From Ailanthus altissimus (Eukaryota > Streptophyta > Magnoliopsida > Sapindales > Simaroubaceae): a stretch of 64,000 bases of DNA. The stretch lies in NCBI GenBank assembly GCA_946807835.1, contig OX327683.1, positions 19,411,001-19,475,000 on the forward strand. Reading direction: 5' to 3'. This document shows, in pieces, positions 22,401-34,345 of this stretch. Both the position numbers and the translations under genes were made by a program. Each line of letters begins with the position of its first letter. Positions within the stretch are counted from its first letter, which is position 1. Below the pieces are notes generated by a model. The model was not told where the DNA came from, searched no databases, and was given only the letters and a program-made list of their open reading frames with translations.

Positions 22401-24251
22401 TGTTGGAGATGATTTTTACGTGCCATTATGATATATAGTAAATATTTTAATAATAATCGTTAATACATAATTATATAGCAAAATCTTGTAACTTTTTTAA
22501 ACATTATAGATCTAAAGGAGTTTAGATCTGATCTAAAAGAGTTTCAGTCAGTGCTAAAGTTAGCAATTCTACAGAGTTAAAACTTATCTAAAATAGGGAT
22601 AGGGATAAAGACCCAAGAATAATATAGTAATGACGTAGTTACAAAAAGTTGTAAATGGTGCTAAAAAATGTCATTGCACAATATGTTCTCGAAAACATTG
22701 TTCTTGATTTATGGTTACCGATACGAGTTGATCAGTATTCCCTTCGGATTAAAGTATGTCTATATCTGAATTATTCAGATGATTAGTCTTAGCAGACCAT
22801 GGACTTAACAGAAGTTCGTATAGGCATGAAAATATTCAATAATGACTGGATACTGAACAGACTCATGAGGGCCACCAATAGACATCCCATAAAGCCATTA
22901 ATGGAGGGTCATCTTGAGTTGAGTAGTATTTGTGATCCTTTGACTTGAATGCCACAGTGGACTTGTAAGTGATCTATCATACTTTGGTTCCATGCATGTC
23001 AGAGACCTTTCATGGTCTGACCACTGGGTATTGCTGGATATGGTCTGATGCTCATGGAGTTTGGTGTGCGTAGATATAGGATATGTTAGCTTATATGGGT
23101 TCGTTATATATCCTGATACTCCGAGATTGTATTTTATGAAAAGATTTTTTCATAAGGTTAAACAATATCACAAAGGACTTTACTGATATTATTTATAAAA
23201 CTATAAATCCGGGGAGATAAGTTCATGGTCGAACATATAAAAATTTGACAGTAATCATTTATATCTCTACTCTTCTAAGTATATAGATGACAAAGGGATT
23301 ATATGGATATGGTTGACCTTAACTTATATGGATCAATGCGCCATTCTATAATATTCGTAATGTGTATGTAGGGCATCGTTCAAAGACTTGCGAAAGTATT
23401 TCGTAAGACAAACGAGTATGAATTTAAAGAGTCTCATAATATGAAGTGTACTCATTGAGCACTGGGGTAGCGGTACAAATCATACGAATCGATCTAGAAA
23501 GGTTTAGAAAAACAGGATACATTTTAGGACTTATTTAGAAAGTGAGAACCATAGTTTGTAAATATTACAAATAAGTCCCTATTGCATGAAAAAGTGCAAA
23601 TGCATATATGGCATTCGTGCATGGCTATTTGTATGACAAATGACAACATGCATATGACAAATGTCAACCATATAAAGCATTTGCATGGATAAGTGACATT
23701 TGTCACTTATGCATAAGCTTACATGGCATCACATGGCTACATGTGGGATATGTGGTCATTTGATAAATCTTTCACTTCATAAAAAAAAAATGAAAAAAGT
23801 TTCATTTGTATAGAATTAAAATTATTGAATGCAAATTCGTGCAAAGAATTTGAGAGAAAATACAAACTTTAAAAAATTTGCTTTAGGTCCCAAAGCACCG
23901 TTTTAAGCATTTGATGCTTCAACTAATTCAAGTATTAAATTTGTTCTGATTCTTACACGAAATATACATCAAAGGCTACCATTCTAGCTATTATAATCTC
24001 ACAAAAGTTGAAGTCTAGAATTATTCAAGACATGATTTCATTATGAGCTCAACAAGCTTCAAAGTTAAAAAATCATCACTGAATTGTCTATAAGGGTATA
24101 TATTCGATTCTTGTACTGCTTTTGATTTAGTTGTAATATGAATATGTTGATTATAATGTATTATTTTGCTGCGCAATGTATGTTGGACATGTATTTTTGA
24201 AAATTTTAACATGTACACAATCACATGTATACACCATTTAATACATTAACA
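22401..24251 (+). mobile_element. Family T solo LTR, copy 2 (complete, 1,851 bp)
   Basis: It starts TGTTGGAGATG and ends ...CATTAACA, so it has TG...CA ends with inverted TGTTRG/CYAACA tips. Flanks are CTAAT (22396-22400) and TTAAT (24252-24256), a 5-bp duplication with one C-to-T change. It contains no ORF of note. The first 300 bp match the reverse complement of 63080-63419, and the rest match the other family members. Structure fits a solo LTR; no interior of the family is seen in the window. Confidence 0.75.
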
Positions 24252-25838
24252 TTAATATGCCTAAAGCGACCGAGTGCACTCTAATGTTGACCAGAGCTCG
24301 CCACTAAGCATACATCAGACCGATCTCTCCCAATAATGAATGAGGAACCAATAACACTACCAATACTAAAGCTCCTCCATTCAGACCAAGGAGTGCACTC
24401 GTGCCTCCTAACAATTGAGGATTATTTAATATGTTTTTAGGATGTATTTATCTTGAGAGCATTGTAAGTGGGGGAGTTAAGCCACTTATCCCACAACATC
24501 AAAGAATCTGGGCTAGATAGAGCATGCCACCCATGTTCCTTTGAGAAATGTGGAGCATGAGGCGACTAGCTGATATCTCTTATAATTCTAGACTACGCCT
24601 AAGATCCTTGAATATTAAGGAATCCACAACTTGAATTAACTGCCAGAGAGCTTGTATAATGAAGAACTATGACTTGCGTATAGGTTAAATAAGTAATTTT
24701 TAGACACCTAAACTGATTAGACAACCATTTTCTCTCCATCTTCATTAAATTTATGACTTAACATCAAAAAGTCATTGCCGAAAACCACCAATGACTTTAA
24801 TTGACATTGTGGTTACTACAAGTAAGACTACTAAGAGAAACTTATGATGAGCATCAATGGCTTGATTACATTTTTTTTTAATGTTTACAAAAATATAAAT
24901 TTATCTCTTAACAGAACTTCAAAGTTAATTGAAAACTAATAGTATTACTTTTAAAATTCACTGTAATTTGGTAGTTTATTTTTTTTATCATATACTCAAC
25001 TATTCTTTTTAACTGTTTATTTCTTTGACAAAAAAAAGTAGATTATTTTATATATTATCGTCATGGTCGATGTCTTGTCTTTCTTTTAGAGATATAAATG
25101 GTATATCACATATTCATATTTGATTGAGGTTTATCAACGACTTGTTGTCTGATTACAAATGTGATCATTTTGTCTTCTTATCAGTCCATATTCCTTGAAA
25201 ATTCGGATTACTCAATATTTATAACGGAAATTTTCAAGTTGACCACTTTTTCAATGTTAATTTTTATTTTATCACTGTCCAAATCTCTATACTTTAATAA
25301 TCAAACACATATAACTTTTCATATTTTGCCTTTATTTGTGTAATTTGTAAAAAAAAATATTTTTTAATTTTTAAAAATAATTTAATCAATAAAATTATTT
25401 TTTTGAGATATAAAATAAATTAATTATTTTAAAATTAAAAATATTATTATTAATTTTAAAAAATAGAAATGTGCGCGCATTGCACAGACGATGCATGCAC
25501 TGCGCAGCATGTACAACAAATGTATTTAAATTTTATTTTTAAAATATAATTATATTAATAAATTTTAAATAAAATAAATAAATAAATATTTATTTTTTAA
25601 AAATTATAAATTATGTATTTTTTATTTTTTAAATATTTTTAAACAAATGTAATTTAAGCAAACTATAAAATACTATTTAAGCAAGTGTAATTTAAGCAAG
25701 CATGCTATGTACTACGTGTTGCATCACGTGGCAATTATCAATTTATTTAATTATTAATTTTATTATTTAATTTATTTTTAAAATAAGTTATATCATTTTG
25801 GATTATGACTACTTACTTATTTTTTAAAGTTATAAAAT
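24252..25838. other. AT-rich intergenic stretch
   Basis: No gene is visible. 24257-24700 has a slightly higher GC content but no convincing ORF. 24950-25830 is extremely AT-rich with long runs of A and T. A 130-bp segment at 25095-25224 recurs near the protease gene (see that entry). Confidence 0.45.
25095..25224. repeat. 130-bp duplicated segment, copy 1
   Basis: Starting TAAATGGTATATCA and ending near GGATTACTCAATATTTATAA, it matches 38005-38133 with about ten differences. Both copies are in plus orientation, 12.9 kb apart. Confidence 0.85.
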
Positions 25839-26814
25839 GAGAAAATTTACAAAAGATGAATCCCTTAAATAGTTTATAGTGCACTCCCTTATTAACAAAG
25901 AAATTGAGATTGAATTCCTTGTCAAAATGTAAAAAATTAAAATTTAAATAAACTATTAAATTAATTATTAAAAACTAAATTTGATTAAAAACCCTAAAAA
26001 ATTAATTAGTTTTAAATAACTAATTAAATTATTTTAAAATTTTAAAATTAAATATATAGGATTTTATTGTAGACATTTAGGGTTTAGAGTTTATGATTTA
26101 AGGTAAACAATTAGAATTTAAGATTTAGAATTCAGAGTTCATGATTTAGGGTTTAAGATTTATGGTAGACATTTAGGGCTTAGGGTTTTAAAGTTTAAGG
26201 TTCACGGTTCAAACAGGATTTATGGTTTAAACCTCTAAACTCGAAACTCTGAACCGTGAACCATAAGCCTTAAAACTTTAAACTCTAAAATCTAAACACT
26301 AACTCTTAACTCTGAACCCCTAAACCTTAAACATTATCCCTGAACTTTGAGCTCTAAACCTTAAACACTAAACTCTGAACTCTGAATTCTGAGTTATAAA
26401 CCTTAATCCATAAACCCTTAAACCTTTAAACCCTAAATTCTAACCTTGAACCTTGAATTCTAAATTATAAACCTTGAACTTTAACCCTAAACTCCTAAAA
26501 TTTAAACACTGAATCTTGAACCTTGATTATGAACCCTAAATCTTAAACCTTAAATTTTAAATTCCAAACTCTAACTTTGAACCCTAACCATAAATGTTTA
26601 GCCTAAATTCTATATATATATATATTATTTAAATTTATTTTTTTAAATAATTTATTTATTTTAATTTAATTAAAAATTTATTTTTTAATTAATTTCATAA
26701 TTTATTTAAATTTAAAATTATAATATTTTAACAAAGGGATTCAAATTCAATTTTTTCGTTAAAAGTGGAATGCACTATAAATTATTTAAAGATCAATTTT
26801 TTTTAAATTTTCTC
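25839..26814. mobile_element. Fold-back element with long inverted ends and telomere-like arms
   Basis: The two ends form imperfect inverted repeats of roughly 90-95 bp: 25839-25935 (GAGAAAATTTAC...TTTATAGTGCACTCC) against 26814-26725 read in reverse. Inside, 26080-26230 carries degenerate TTTAGGG units on the plus strand and 26235-26600 carries degenerate CCCTAAA units, so the arms are also inverted. A perfect 12-bp inverted pair (GGTTCACGGTTC at 26199, GAACCGTGAACC at 26251) marks the centre. No transposase and no exact TSD were found. Confidence 0.7.
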
Positions 26815-26817
26815 CTC

Positions 26818-28424
26818 GTATAATGAGCCGTGAATGATGCTTGCAATGAAAATGAAATAAAACAATAAAATAATAAAATGCTTGGTATATGGATTTGTTG
26901 GGAAGAGGCTAACCCGTGGGTCATAAGGGTTATACGTGGGGCATGGTGGCATTGTGAGGGAAGTGAAATACTTAAGAATTAGTAATTAAGAAAAGAAAAG
27001 AATTTTAAATGGCAGCAACTTTATGATTGGCGACTGGGGCGGCTAAATTATAAAAGGAAGCAAATTTGCTTCATTTTTCACATTTGAAAGGGGAGAAAAC
27101 TAATTGAGAGAAGGGAAAAGAAAGAAATAAGAAAGAAAGATGATAGAAAATGAAGAAAGAAAAAAAAGAAAAAGAAGAAGTAAAAGAGAATAAAGAAAAA
27201 GAAAGAAAAAAAGGAAATTTTAAAAAATTAATTTAAATAATTAGATTGATATTCAATGATTCAATGGATAACAAGTTTACGATGTTAGAATTTTAATGTT
27301 ATAGTTTTTATGATACATATTGGTATTAATAATTTATTTTTACACCTTATGATATAGGAGGAGTATCAATAATTGGTAGACCCTAGATTCTCGATCTAGT
27401 TCAAGATTAGCGTAATTTTGTGAGTGAATATTTATATATTTTATATATTTTTTAATACAACAGTTTATGATTTAATTATACGTTATTAAATTTATTCATG
27501 ATTTATTTTTGACAAATAAATATTTATAGTATTTAGTATGTTCATAGATGTTTTTAGAATTTATTATAGTATAACTTATAATTATATTTAGTACAGAAAT
27601 ATTTATTTCAGAATAACTAGGCTTCAATGATATTATATAATAGTAGTTTTTGAACCATCAGATTGCGTACCATCTCCTTTAGTATAGTTTGCTCTGCGCA
27701 TGTGTTGGACCAATTTAGTTTATTCTGCTCGAGCAATGTAGTATTCCGCTAGGTTAGATCAACTCAGATTCCTCGTTCTGGCTATGCGTGAGCTATTTCG
27801 CCAAGTTAGACCTACTTTTCCATGGGTATAGGTTTGGTATAGTTTTTAGTATATATATATATATATATAGTATATATTCTCAATATTATGTTATGTGTAA
27901 TCGGTTTTAGCATAAATTTCATGATAGTTTATCATTTTGCATTCCCTGTATTATGTTATGACTTTTAGTTTTAGTACAAAATTTTATAACTGCTTATATT
28001 TTTAATACAATTTTATTGATTTCTTAACAACTAGTTTTATGATGCTTTTATATTACAGATTTATACATGTACATTACATTCGGCGTTATTTATTATTAAA
28101 AAGCTATTACTTTCGATTTATAAATTATATAATATTTTTCGATTATATCCACTCATTAAGCCACAAGCTCACTATTTTTTTATTATTTTTCAAATTTTCG
28201 CAAGAATTTGTGCAGTGTGATAGTCTTTACATTTTAAAATTGGCCCACGATACGCATAGTTGCATGCGTTATTATTTTTTATAATTTGTGTATACATATA
28301 CATTTTTGTTAAAGCATGTAGCCTCTATATATCAGATGAAATGAGTAAAAAGTTTAATAGTCCACAGTTTATCATAGTTCGCCTCGATTTTCAATGAAGG
28401 GTCAAGTCGGGTCAGGTTGTGTCA
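26818..28424 (+). mobile_element. Solo LTR of the Tekay/Del-like gypsy family
   Basis: It aligns with 20317-21837 along its length. Landmarks are a TATA-like box (TTATAAAAGG near 27048), the purine-rich GAGAGAAGGGAAAAGAAAG leader at 27100-27220, TGGACCAATTTAGTTTATTCTGC near 27706, CACTCATTAAGCCACAAGCTCACTATTTT near 28150, and the end ...GGTTGTGTCA at 28424. No pol sequence follows on either side. A (TA)n run lies at about 27849-27868. The TSD is not clear. Confidence 0.78.
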
Positions 28425-28655
28425 ACCCTAAACCCTAACCTTGAATCCTGAACCCCTAAACCCTATACTTCTGAACCCCTAAGCCCTCAACTCTAACCCT
28501 GAATATTTAAGTAAAAGATTAATTAGTTTTAAATAAGTAATTAAATTAATTTTAAAAAAATAAATAAATAATTAATTTAATTTAAAAAGTAAAAAAAAAA
28601 ATTAAAAGGGTTAAGGTTTAAGGTTTAGGTAGACATTTAGGGTTTAGACATTTAA
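28425..28655. repeat. Telomere-like degenerate repeat fragment
   Basis: 28425-28505 is made of ACCCTAAACCCTAACC-like units. 28605-28655 carries GGTTTAGGTAGACATTTAGGG in the opposite sense, with an AT-rich spacer that matches parts of the fold-back element at 25839-26814. It looks like a rearranged fragment of the same family, directly next to the solo LTR end. Confidence 0.7.
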
Positions 28656-28689
28656 GATTTATCACATTCTCTCACACCTTCCCCTAAAC

Positions 28690-29879
28690 GTAAAATAAGC
28701 CATGTCCTCATGGTGACAGTAAAATAATCAATATTGGAACACTTTCCTATTTTGTGGGGTGAGACTTAGTCATTATCCTAATTGTCCTCCAACGTCTCAT
28801 CATCCTCCTCATTGTCTTCCTCATTAACATTGTCATCAACATCATTAGCTGGAGCGTTGGAGGCGGTGAAGGGACATATCGAGGGAAAGATGGTAGCATA
28901 CTAGTCTCCATCCCAAAATGAGCTAATGGCATCCACAAGACTTGCTCCTGATAAGCGACATGAGTCTAAAAATAGGTTAATGGGACTTAATATGGTCAAG
29001 ATGCTCCTTAATGAAAGGTGGAGCTAGTGGGATGAATGTTGGAGGTAATTGCTATTATAATGGTTGTGCAAGTTATAGACCCTGTTGCCCTTATCCGTCT
29101 ATCATATGTGTGATCACTCCATAATCCAGGATATATACTGGGTGAAGTAGTTCCTCAGAAGGTGCCCATTCGACTCTAGCTCGAGAATATAATGCAGTGA
29201 TTAAAGATGGGCAATAGAGACCCATTTTTGTATTCCTAATAACATGTAATATACTGTCATTGATCACTTTTTCAATATCAATTGAATGGCCGGTTAGGAT
29301 GGCATACAGGAGGACAACTCGGGATGCTGTGATGGAACTTAAGTAGCGTATCAGAATAAGGAGAGCATCTATGAAATAGTGCCATACTTTAGACTCAAGA
29401 CGCATATATCTAGTCGGAAACGCTTTAGGAATATCCATTGCATATTCCCAAAAAGCACTTGGAGCGAAAAAATTAATTATTTCAATATAGTCCGGCTCTC
29501 TTGCGAGCTGTTCATAGTCACTATTATTGATGGGTTGAGTGTTGAAAAATGCATTGATAGCCGTACTGGTGAATTCTACCCAATGCCCTCTCACGAATAC
29601 TTTGAAATTCTGATGCTATTGGGCTAGCGTAACATTCACAAACTATTGGTATAACAGCTGCCTTGGGCTATATGCACAATATTTCCCATCTTCTATCTAT
29701 AATTTTCTATTTTATTTATGGGTAATCAATAGCCCGCAGCAGAAACCCTTCTCTAATATGGTTTTTCTTTTGATGATAAATTGATTGTGACAGTCAAAAG
29801 CCGTTTTAAAAATGAACTAGTTTGTGTCATATGTAGCAGATGAAGAAGCAATGGACTTCTTGTATTTACGTGGAGGCAT
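28690..29879 (-). pseudogene. Broken ORF with 'putative plant transposon protein' domain
   Basis: A start codon at about 29879 (minus) opens MPPRKYKKSIASSSATYD, and one frame can be followed through in-frame stops to the long open part at 29594-29091. That part reads RGHWVEFTSTAINAFF, WHYFIDALLILIRYLSSITASRVVLLYAILTGHSIDIEKVI and CPSLITALYSRARVEW. This wording matches the uncharacterised plant family often annotated as putative plant transposon protein, usually found with Athila/Tat-type retrotransposons. An acidic tail (EEDNEEDDE-like, 28870-28780, other frame) is also usual for the family. At least five stops break it. Function in the family is unknown to me. Confidence 0.72.
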
Positions 29880-30869
29880 GGTGACTATACCTAAAACAAA
29901 ACAAAAACACTTTTAAAATTGTGAACCAAACATAACCTACTTTCTTATTTTGTCTCCAATCACAACTGCAAAATGTCATGTAATCCGAATTCAATTAAAA
30001 ACGAACAACAAAATGTCATGGTTTGTGTTAACACGATTTAATCACCACATCATTCTGATTTTCAACGATGTCCTAACCTCTAATAATTTGTCTCTACAAC
30101 ATAATTTCAACAAAAATTTCCTTTTTAAGAATGTCAACATTTCATGGTAAAACAATTTTTTTTTTCATAATACTTTCACTAACTATAATTGGACATACTC
30201 TATCAATAAATCCAATCAATAAAGTTTTATCATCAATCCATCCAACTTAACAAGTGATCCAAGTTTAATAAAAAAAATCATTGATTAAGTATTATGACAA
30301 GATTAAATCTATAAGTTAAGGATGGAATATAAATAGGCATTCATGGAACACAAAACAAATATTCAAATATTCACAAATCATCACCAAAATGTGTATGATA
30401 TGAAATAAAATGATCAAATTAATGAGGAATGTTGATGGAGTACCTAAATGCACTAAGAAATTGAAGGAATGTATACCTTGTCTGCAAATTCGAAAATAGG
30501 TGGTGGGAAATATGTTGTTTGAAGATTTTTAGCCTTTGAGGATTGAATGTGTGAATTTTGTGGTATAATTGTATTATGGTTGTGATTTTTGGTTGATTTT
30601 AGTAGTGGGTGTGGTGTTAATAGAAAGATTGATTAAAGGATTGTGAATGGATGATTTGGGTATGTAAGAGTTTTAGGGTTTGAAAAGTGAGAAGTAATGG
30701 TAAGCTTTGTGGGAAAAATAGGGGAGAAGGGGTTTAAAACCCCTTTTTTCGTGTTAACGCCATGGCGCTAGCACCAACACCTGGGCAAGTATGAGCTTTC
30801 CCAAGTCACAGTATTGCGACACTGTAGGTACTATCTTGCCAATACTACAACGCTAAGTCTCCCAAATAT
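29880..30869. other. Leader-like stretch upstream of the transposon-protein ORF
   Basis: There is no ORF of note. On the minus strand this would be the 5' region of the transposon-protein pseudogene. A GC-rich GTTAACGCCATGGCGCTAGCACC patch at 30755-30790 recalls the U3 motifs of LTRs in this window, suggesting an LTR remnant. Confidence 0.35.
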
Positions 30870-33800
30870 ATATATAAATAAAATCCTACAAGATAGGAAA
30901 TTGGCAGTCTTTATGATTGATTAACAATCACCCAAATGCTAACATGATTACTCTGAGCACGAGGAAGTTTAATGACAAAATCTATGGTTATAAATTCTCA
31001 CTTTTACTCAAGAATTAGAAGTGGCTGAGATAATCTTACTGGCATTTAATGTTATGCTTTAATCTACTAACAAATTAAACATTGAGATTTAAACTCTACA
31101 ATTTCTCCTTTTATACTCTGCCATTAATAATGTTCTCTTATAATACGATACATTTTATGCTACTAGGATGCATAGCATAAGCTGAACTATGAGTTTCCTC
31201 TAAAATCTATTACTTATATTATGAGTGATTTGGTACACAAACCTTGTTATCCATTACTAGTGTCCCATCAGTTCTAAATGATAAATTAGTTTGCATGTCA
31301 TCCCTTACTTCTTGCTTAAATTTAGTGTTTACGTTCAAAATATAACGCGGCTATCGCAGTATAGATTGAGGTGTCGATCCCACGAGGAAGCTCTTGGCAA
31401 AATAGGTCAATGAAGTAAAATATTAAAGCAGTAGCAAAGGGTTAATTGATTTAAACGGATGAGATAGAATTGTCTATGAATTGAGGAAAATGTCTTATGA
31501 TGATTTAAGCAAGGCTTTGAGAATCACAATTATGCTTTATAAATCTACTCTATACTTTGATTCGATATTTATAACTCAACTGAAAGTTTCACATTCCAAA
31601 CAATCAATCGGAAGGTATGTAATATATAGCACATTTGATAACACATGTATTTGATTTAGTTAAACTCTTTACAAGCATTAACACACATCATGTTATTTAT
31701 ACAAGTTATCTAAGATCAACAATATATCATTTTGACAATATTCCAGTAAAAGATTAACTTGAATATCAAACATTTATTGCCCTTACATGTTATCCAAGAT
31801 CGACAATATATCAAATTGACAATACTACAGTAAAAGATTAACATATAAAACAATGTAACCAGTAACAATTATAAATCAACATGAATCACATAAGAAAAGC
31901 ATGACTGAACATATATGAGACATGAGAATTATAACCTCTGGATTATAGAAGATAAAATAGATAAGAGTTTAATCAAAACCAAACTTACAACATTTATAGC
32001 TCTTGACACCGAATCAAAGCATGGAAGTAGATTTACTACACATAAAAGTTCATCTCTTAGCCTTACTAGGAACTCTAGCCTAAATTACAATACATGTTAA
32101 TGAGAATAAAAGAAGAGAGAATTATCTATTGTTAAAAACGTCCTAAGTGTCTCCTTATATAGGCAATGAATGGACATATGTCATGGATGACATCAATCTT
32201 CAATAGTTTTAAGCCAATAACTCGTGTATCCATTTGCAACACGTTTTTTATAATGTAAATGATCAATTCAGCTTCTGTAGCCGACATGAAAGTTGTAGCA
32301 TTTTGACTCTTCTTTCCATAGGCACTGATTTCATGCAAATTGGATGAGTATCCAATGAGATATGAGCAAAATTCCAAAGATACATCAGAATTCGGCCAAT
32401 AACCATTTTACCCACTTACAATGCGATTTGGTCCATGATAACGGCTGATTTGGACTTTACCATAAACATACGAGTTGTTGATAGTTAAGTCAGCAATTCA
32501 CAGATTCAAGAATTATACCAATTGAATATGTATTTTGTGAGATACGGTCCAAATACGTGAATTGGGTCAAGCTGGGTAAGAGTTGTAGTCCGATTCTGTT
32601 GTATCTCAATTTTTGGCCCATAACATATTGGATTTGGCTTTTCCACTATTCTTCAAATTTGTGTAAGATTGAGTCATGTTGCACCAGGTTCAAGAATTTC
32701 TTCATTTCGATTTCTACATTGAGAGTTATGTCCAGTTTACGTAAACCTATCCAAATAACATTCATTAATCACAATTTAAGGAGAACACTTTATTTCAAGC
32801 TAAAAATACAGAAAATACTAAAATTAGTGACATTAAATGGTGATTGAATCTCCTAACAACATGCATTTTTATGTGTTCATCATTTAGCTATGATAGGATT
32901 TTAATCTTTTATGTCTCAAAATTTAATTAATCAACATAGGCCAAACTCAAGAATATGCTAAAAGTATTCCAAATTCATCCACTGATAAAGGAACTCACAT
33001 AGATCTTAATTAAACAAGTAGTGAAAGATAAGTCACTCTTAAATAAGATAAATAGCTAGAAGACTTCTTGTTGAATGCATCTACTATCACATTACCCTTG
33101 CTTGGATGTAGTGCAATCATAATCCTTAATCATTTGCATCCATCTTCGTTGTCTCAAATTCAAGTCTTTCTATGAGAACAAATACTTCATATTCTTATGA
33201 TCAGTGAAGATATGACATGTAACACTATATAAATAATATCTCTTAAATCTTTACTACAAACACTACTACTGCTAATTCTAAATCATGGGTTGAATAATTC
33301 AATTTATACTTGTTAAGCTACCTAAAAGCATATGCCATTACTTTTTCATGCAACATTAATACATAACCCAATTTCTGTTTAGAAGCATCCTTGTAATAAT
33401 AAATCCTTTAGTCATAAATGGAAATATAAGAACAAAAGCTGAATTCAATCTCTTCTCGAGCTCTTAAAAATTATCTTCACATTCATCTATCCTTTTAAAT
33501 TTTTTTTATTCTTTCTAGTCAACTTGTCAATGGTGTAGCAATCTTAAAAAAGTCTTTAACAAACCTTTGGTAATAATCCGCTAGACAAAGAAAAATTCTA
33601 ACTTCTGTCACACTAGCTAGTTATTCCCAATTTACAACAGCTTTAATTTTTTTAAGATCCACATAAAATCCATCAACTGAGATTACATGACCTAAAAATG
33701 TAATTCTATCTAGCCAAAACTGATATTTGTTGTATTTAACATATAACTATTTATTCTTTAAAGTTTGCAACACTATCTTCAAATGCGTTGTAGGCTTCTC

Positions 33801-33934
33801 TATACTTCCTGAATATATAAGGATATCATCAATAAATACTATAACAAACTATATAGATAAGGATGAAACTTTGTTCATAAGATTCATAAATCCAGTTGAA
33901 GCATTAATCAACCCATATAGCATTAATAAGAACG
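30870..33934 (-). pseudogene. Ty3/gypsy pol fragment (RT end, RNase H, part of integrase), split by a solo LTR
   Basis: Reading leftwards from 33934: the RT palm VFIDDILIYS-like (about 33845-33815), FLGHVISVDGFYVDLKKIKAVVNW (33700-33625), FVKDFFKIATPLT (33560-33520), then RNase H with THDLELAVVVF (about 33275-33240). The integrase core is seen near 31000-30920 (ITIDFVIKLPRAQS, IWVIVN). Stops and frame changes are common. The solo LTR 31326-32882 sits between RNase H and integrase. The RT N-terminal half is lost at the family T junction at about 33935. Confidence 0.83.
31326..32882 (-). mobile_element. Solo LTR (1,557 bp) inside gypsy pol
   Basis: It has TG...CA ends (plus-strand TGTTTACGTTC ... 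GTGTTCATCA) and a perfect 5-bp duplication TTTAG at 31321-31325 and 32883-32887. Near its left end it carries a GAGGTGTCGATCCCACGAGGA-like motif similar in position to that of the LTR at 3602, implying minus orientation. A TATA-like box (CCTATATAAGGAG, minus) lies near 32155. Gypsy pol continues on both sides. Confidence 0.88.
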
Positions 33935-34345
33935 TATAATGCCCATATCAAGTTCTGAAGGTAGTCTTGGACACATCAACGGAGGGTCTCAGTTGATGGA
34001 CACCCTATGTAAGCTATCAATAGAGGGTCCTCTCGAGTTGAGTAGTATATATGGTTCTTTGACCTGAGTATCACAGTGGGCTTGTAAGTGATCCACCATA
34101 CTTTGGTTCCACGCATGTTAGTGATCCACCATATAGCATTACTAAGAACATATAATGCTTATATCAAGTTCTGAAGGCAGTCTTGGACACATCAACGGGG
34201 GGTCTCAGTTGATGGACACCCTATGTAAGTTGTCAACGGAGGGTCCTCTCGAGTTGAGTAGTATATGTGGTCCTTTGACCTGAATGTCATAGTGGGCTTG
34301 TAAGTGATTCACCATACTTTAGTTCCATGCATGTCACGGACCTTT
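33914..34345. repeat. 216-bp tandem duplication across a gypsy/family T junction
   Basis: 33914-34129 and 34130-34345 are direct copies beginning CATATAGCATTA. Each holds the last 20 bp of the gypsy RT and then family T sequence with TCAGTTGATGGACACCCTATG. The duplication therefore followed the joining of the two elements. Confidence 0.9.

Noticed and set aside
26080..26600. Interstitial telomere or chromosome end
   Set aside because: The repeats are highly degenerate, change orientation in the middle and lie within inverted ends, which fits a fold-back element better.
28747..28938. Met-rich 63-codon ORF
   Set aside because: It is the wrong frame of the acidic Asp/Glu tail of the transposon-protein pseudogene.
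29379..29627. 82-codon plus-strand ORF
   Set aside because: Antisense to the better supported transposon-protein frame.
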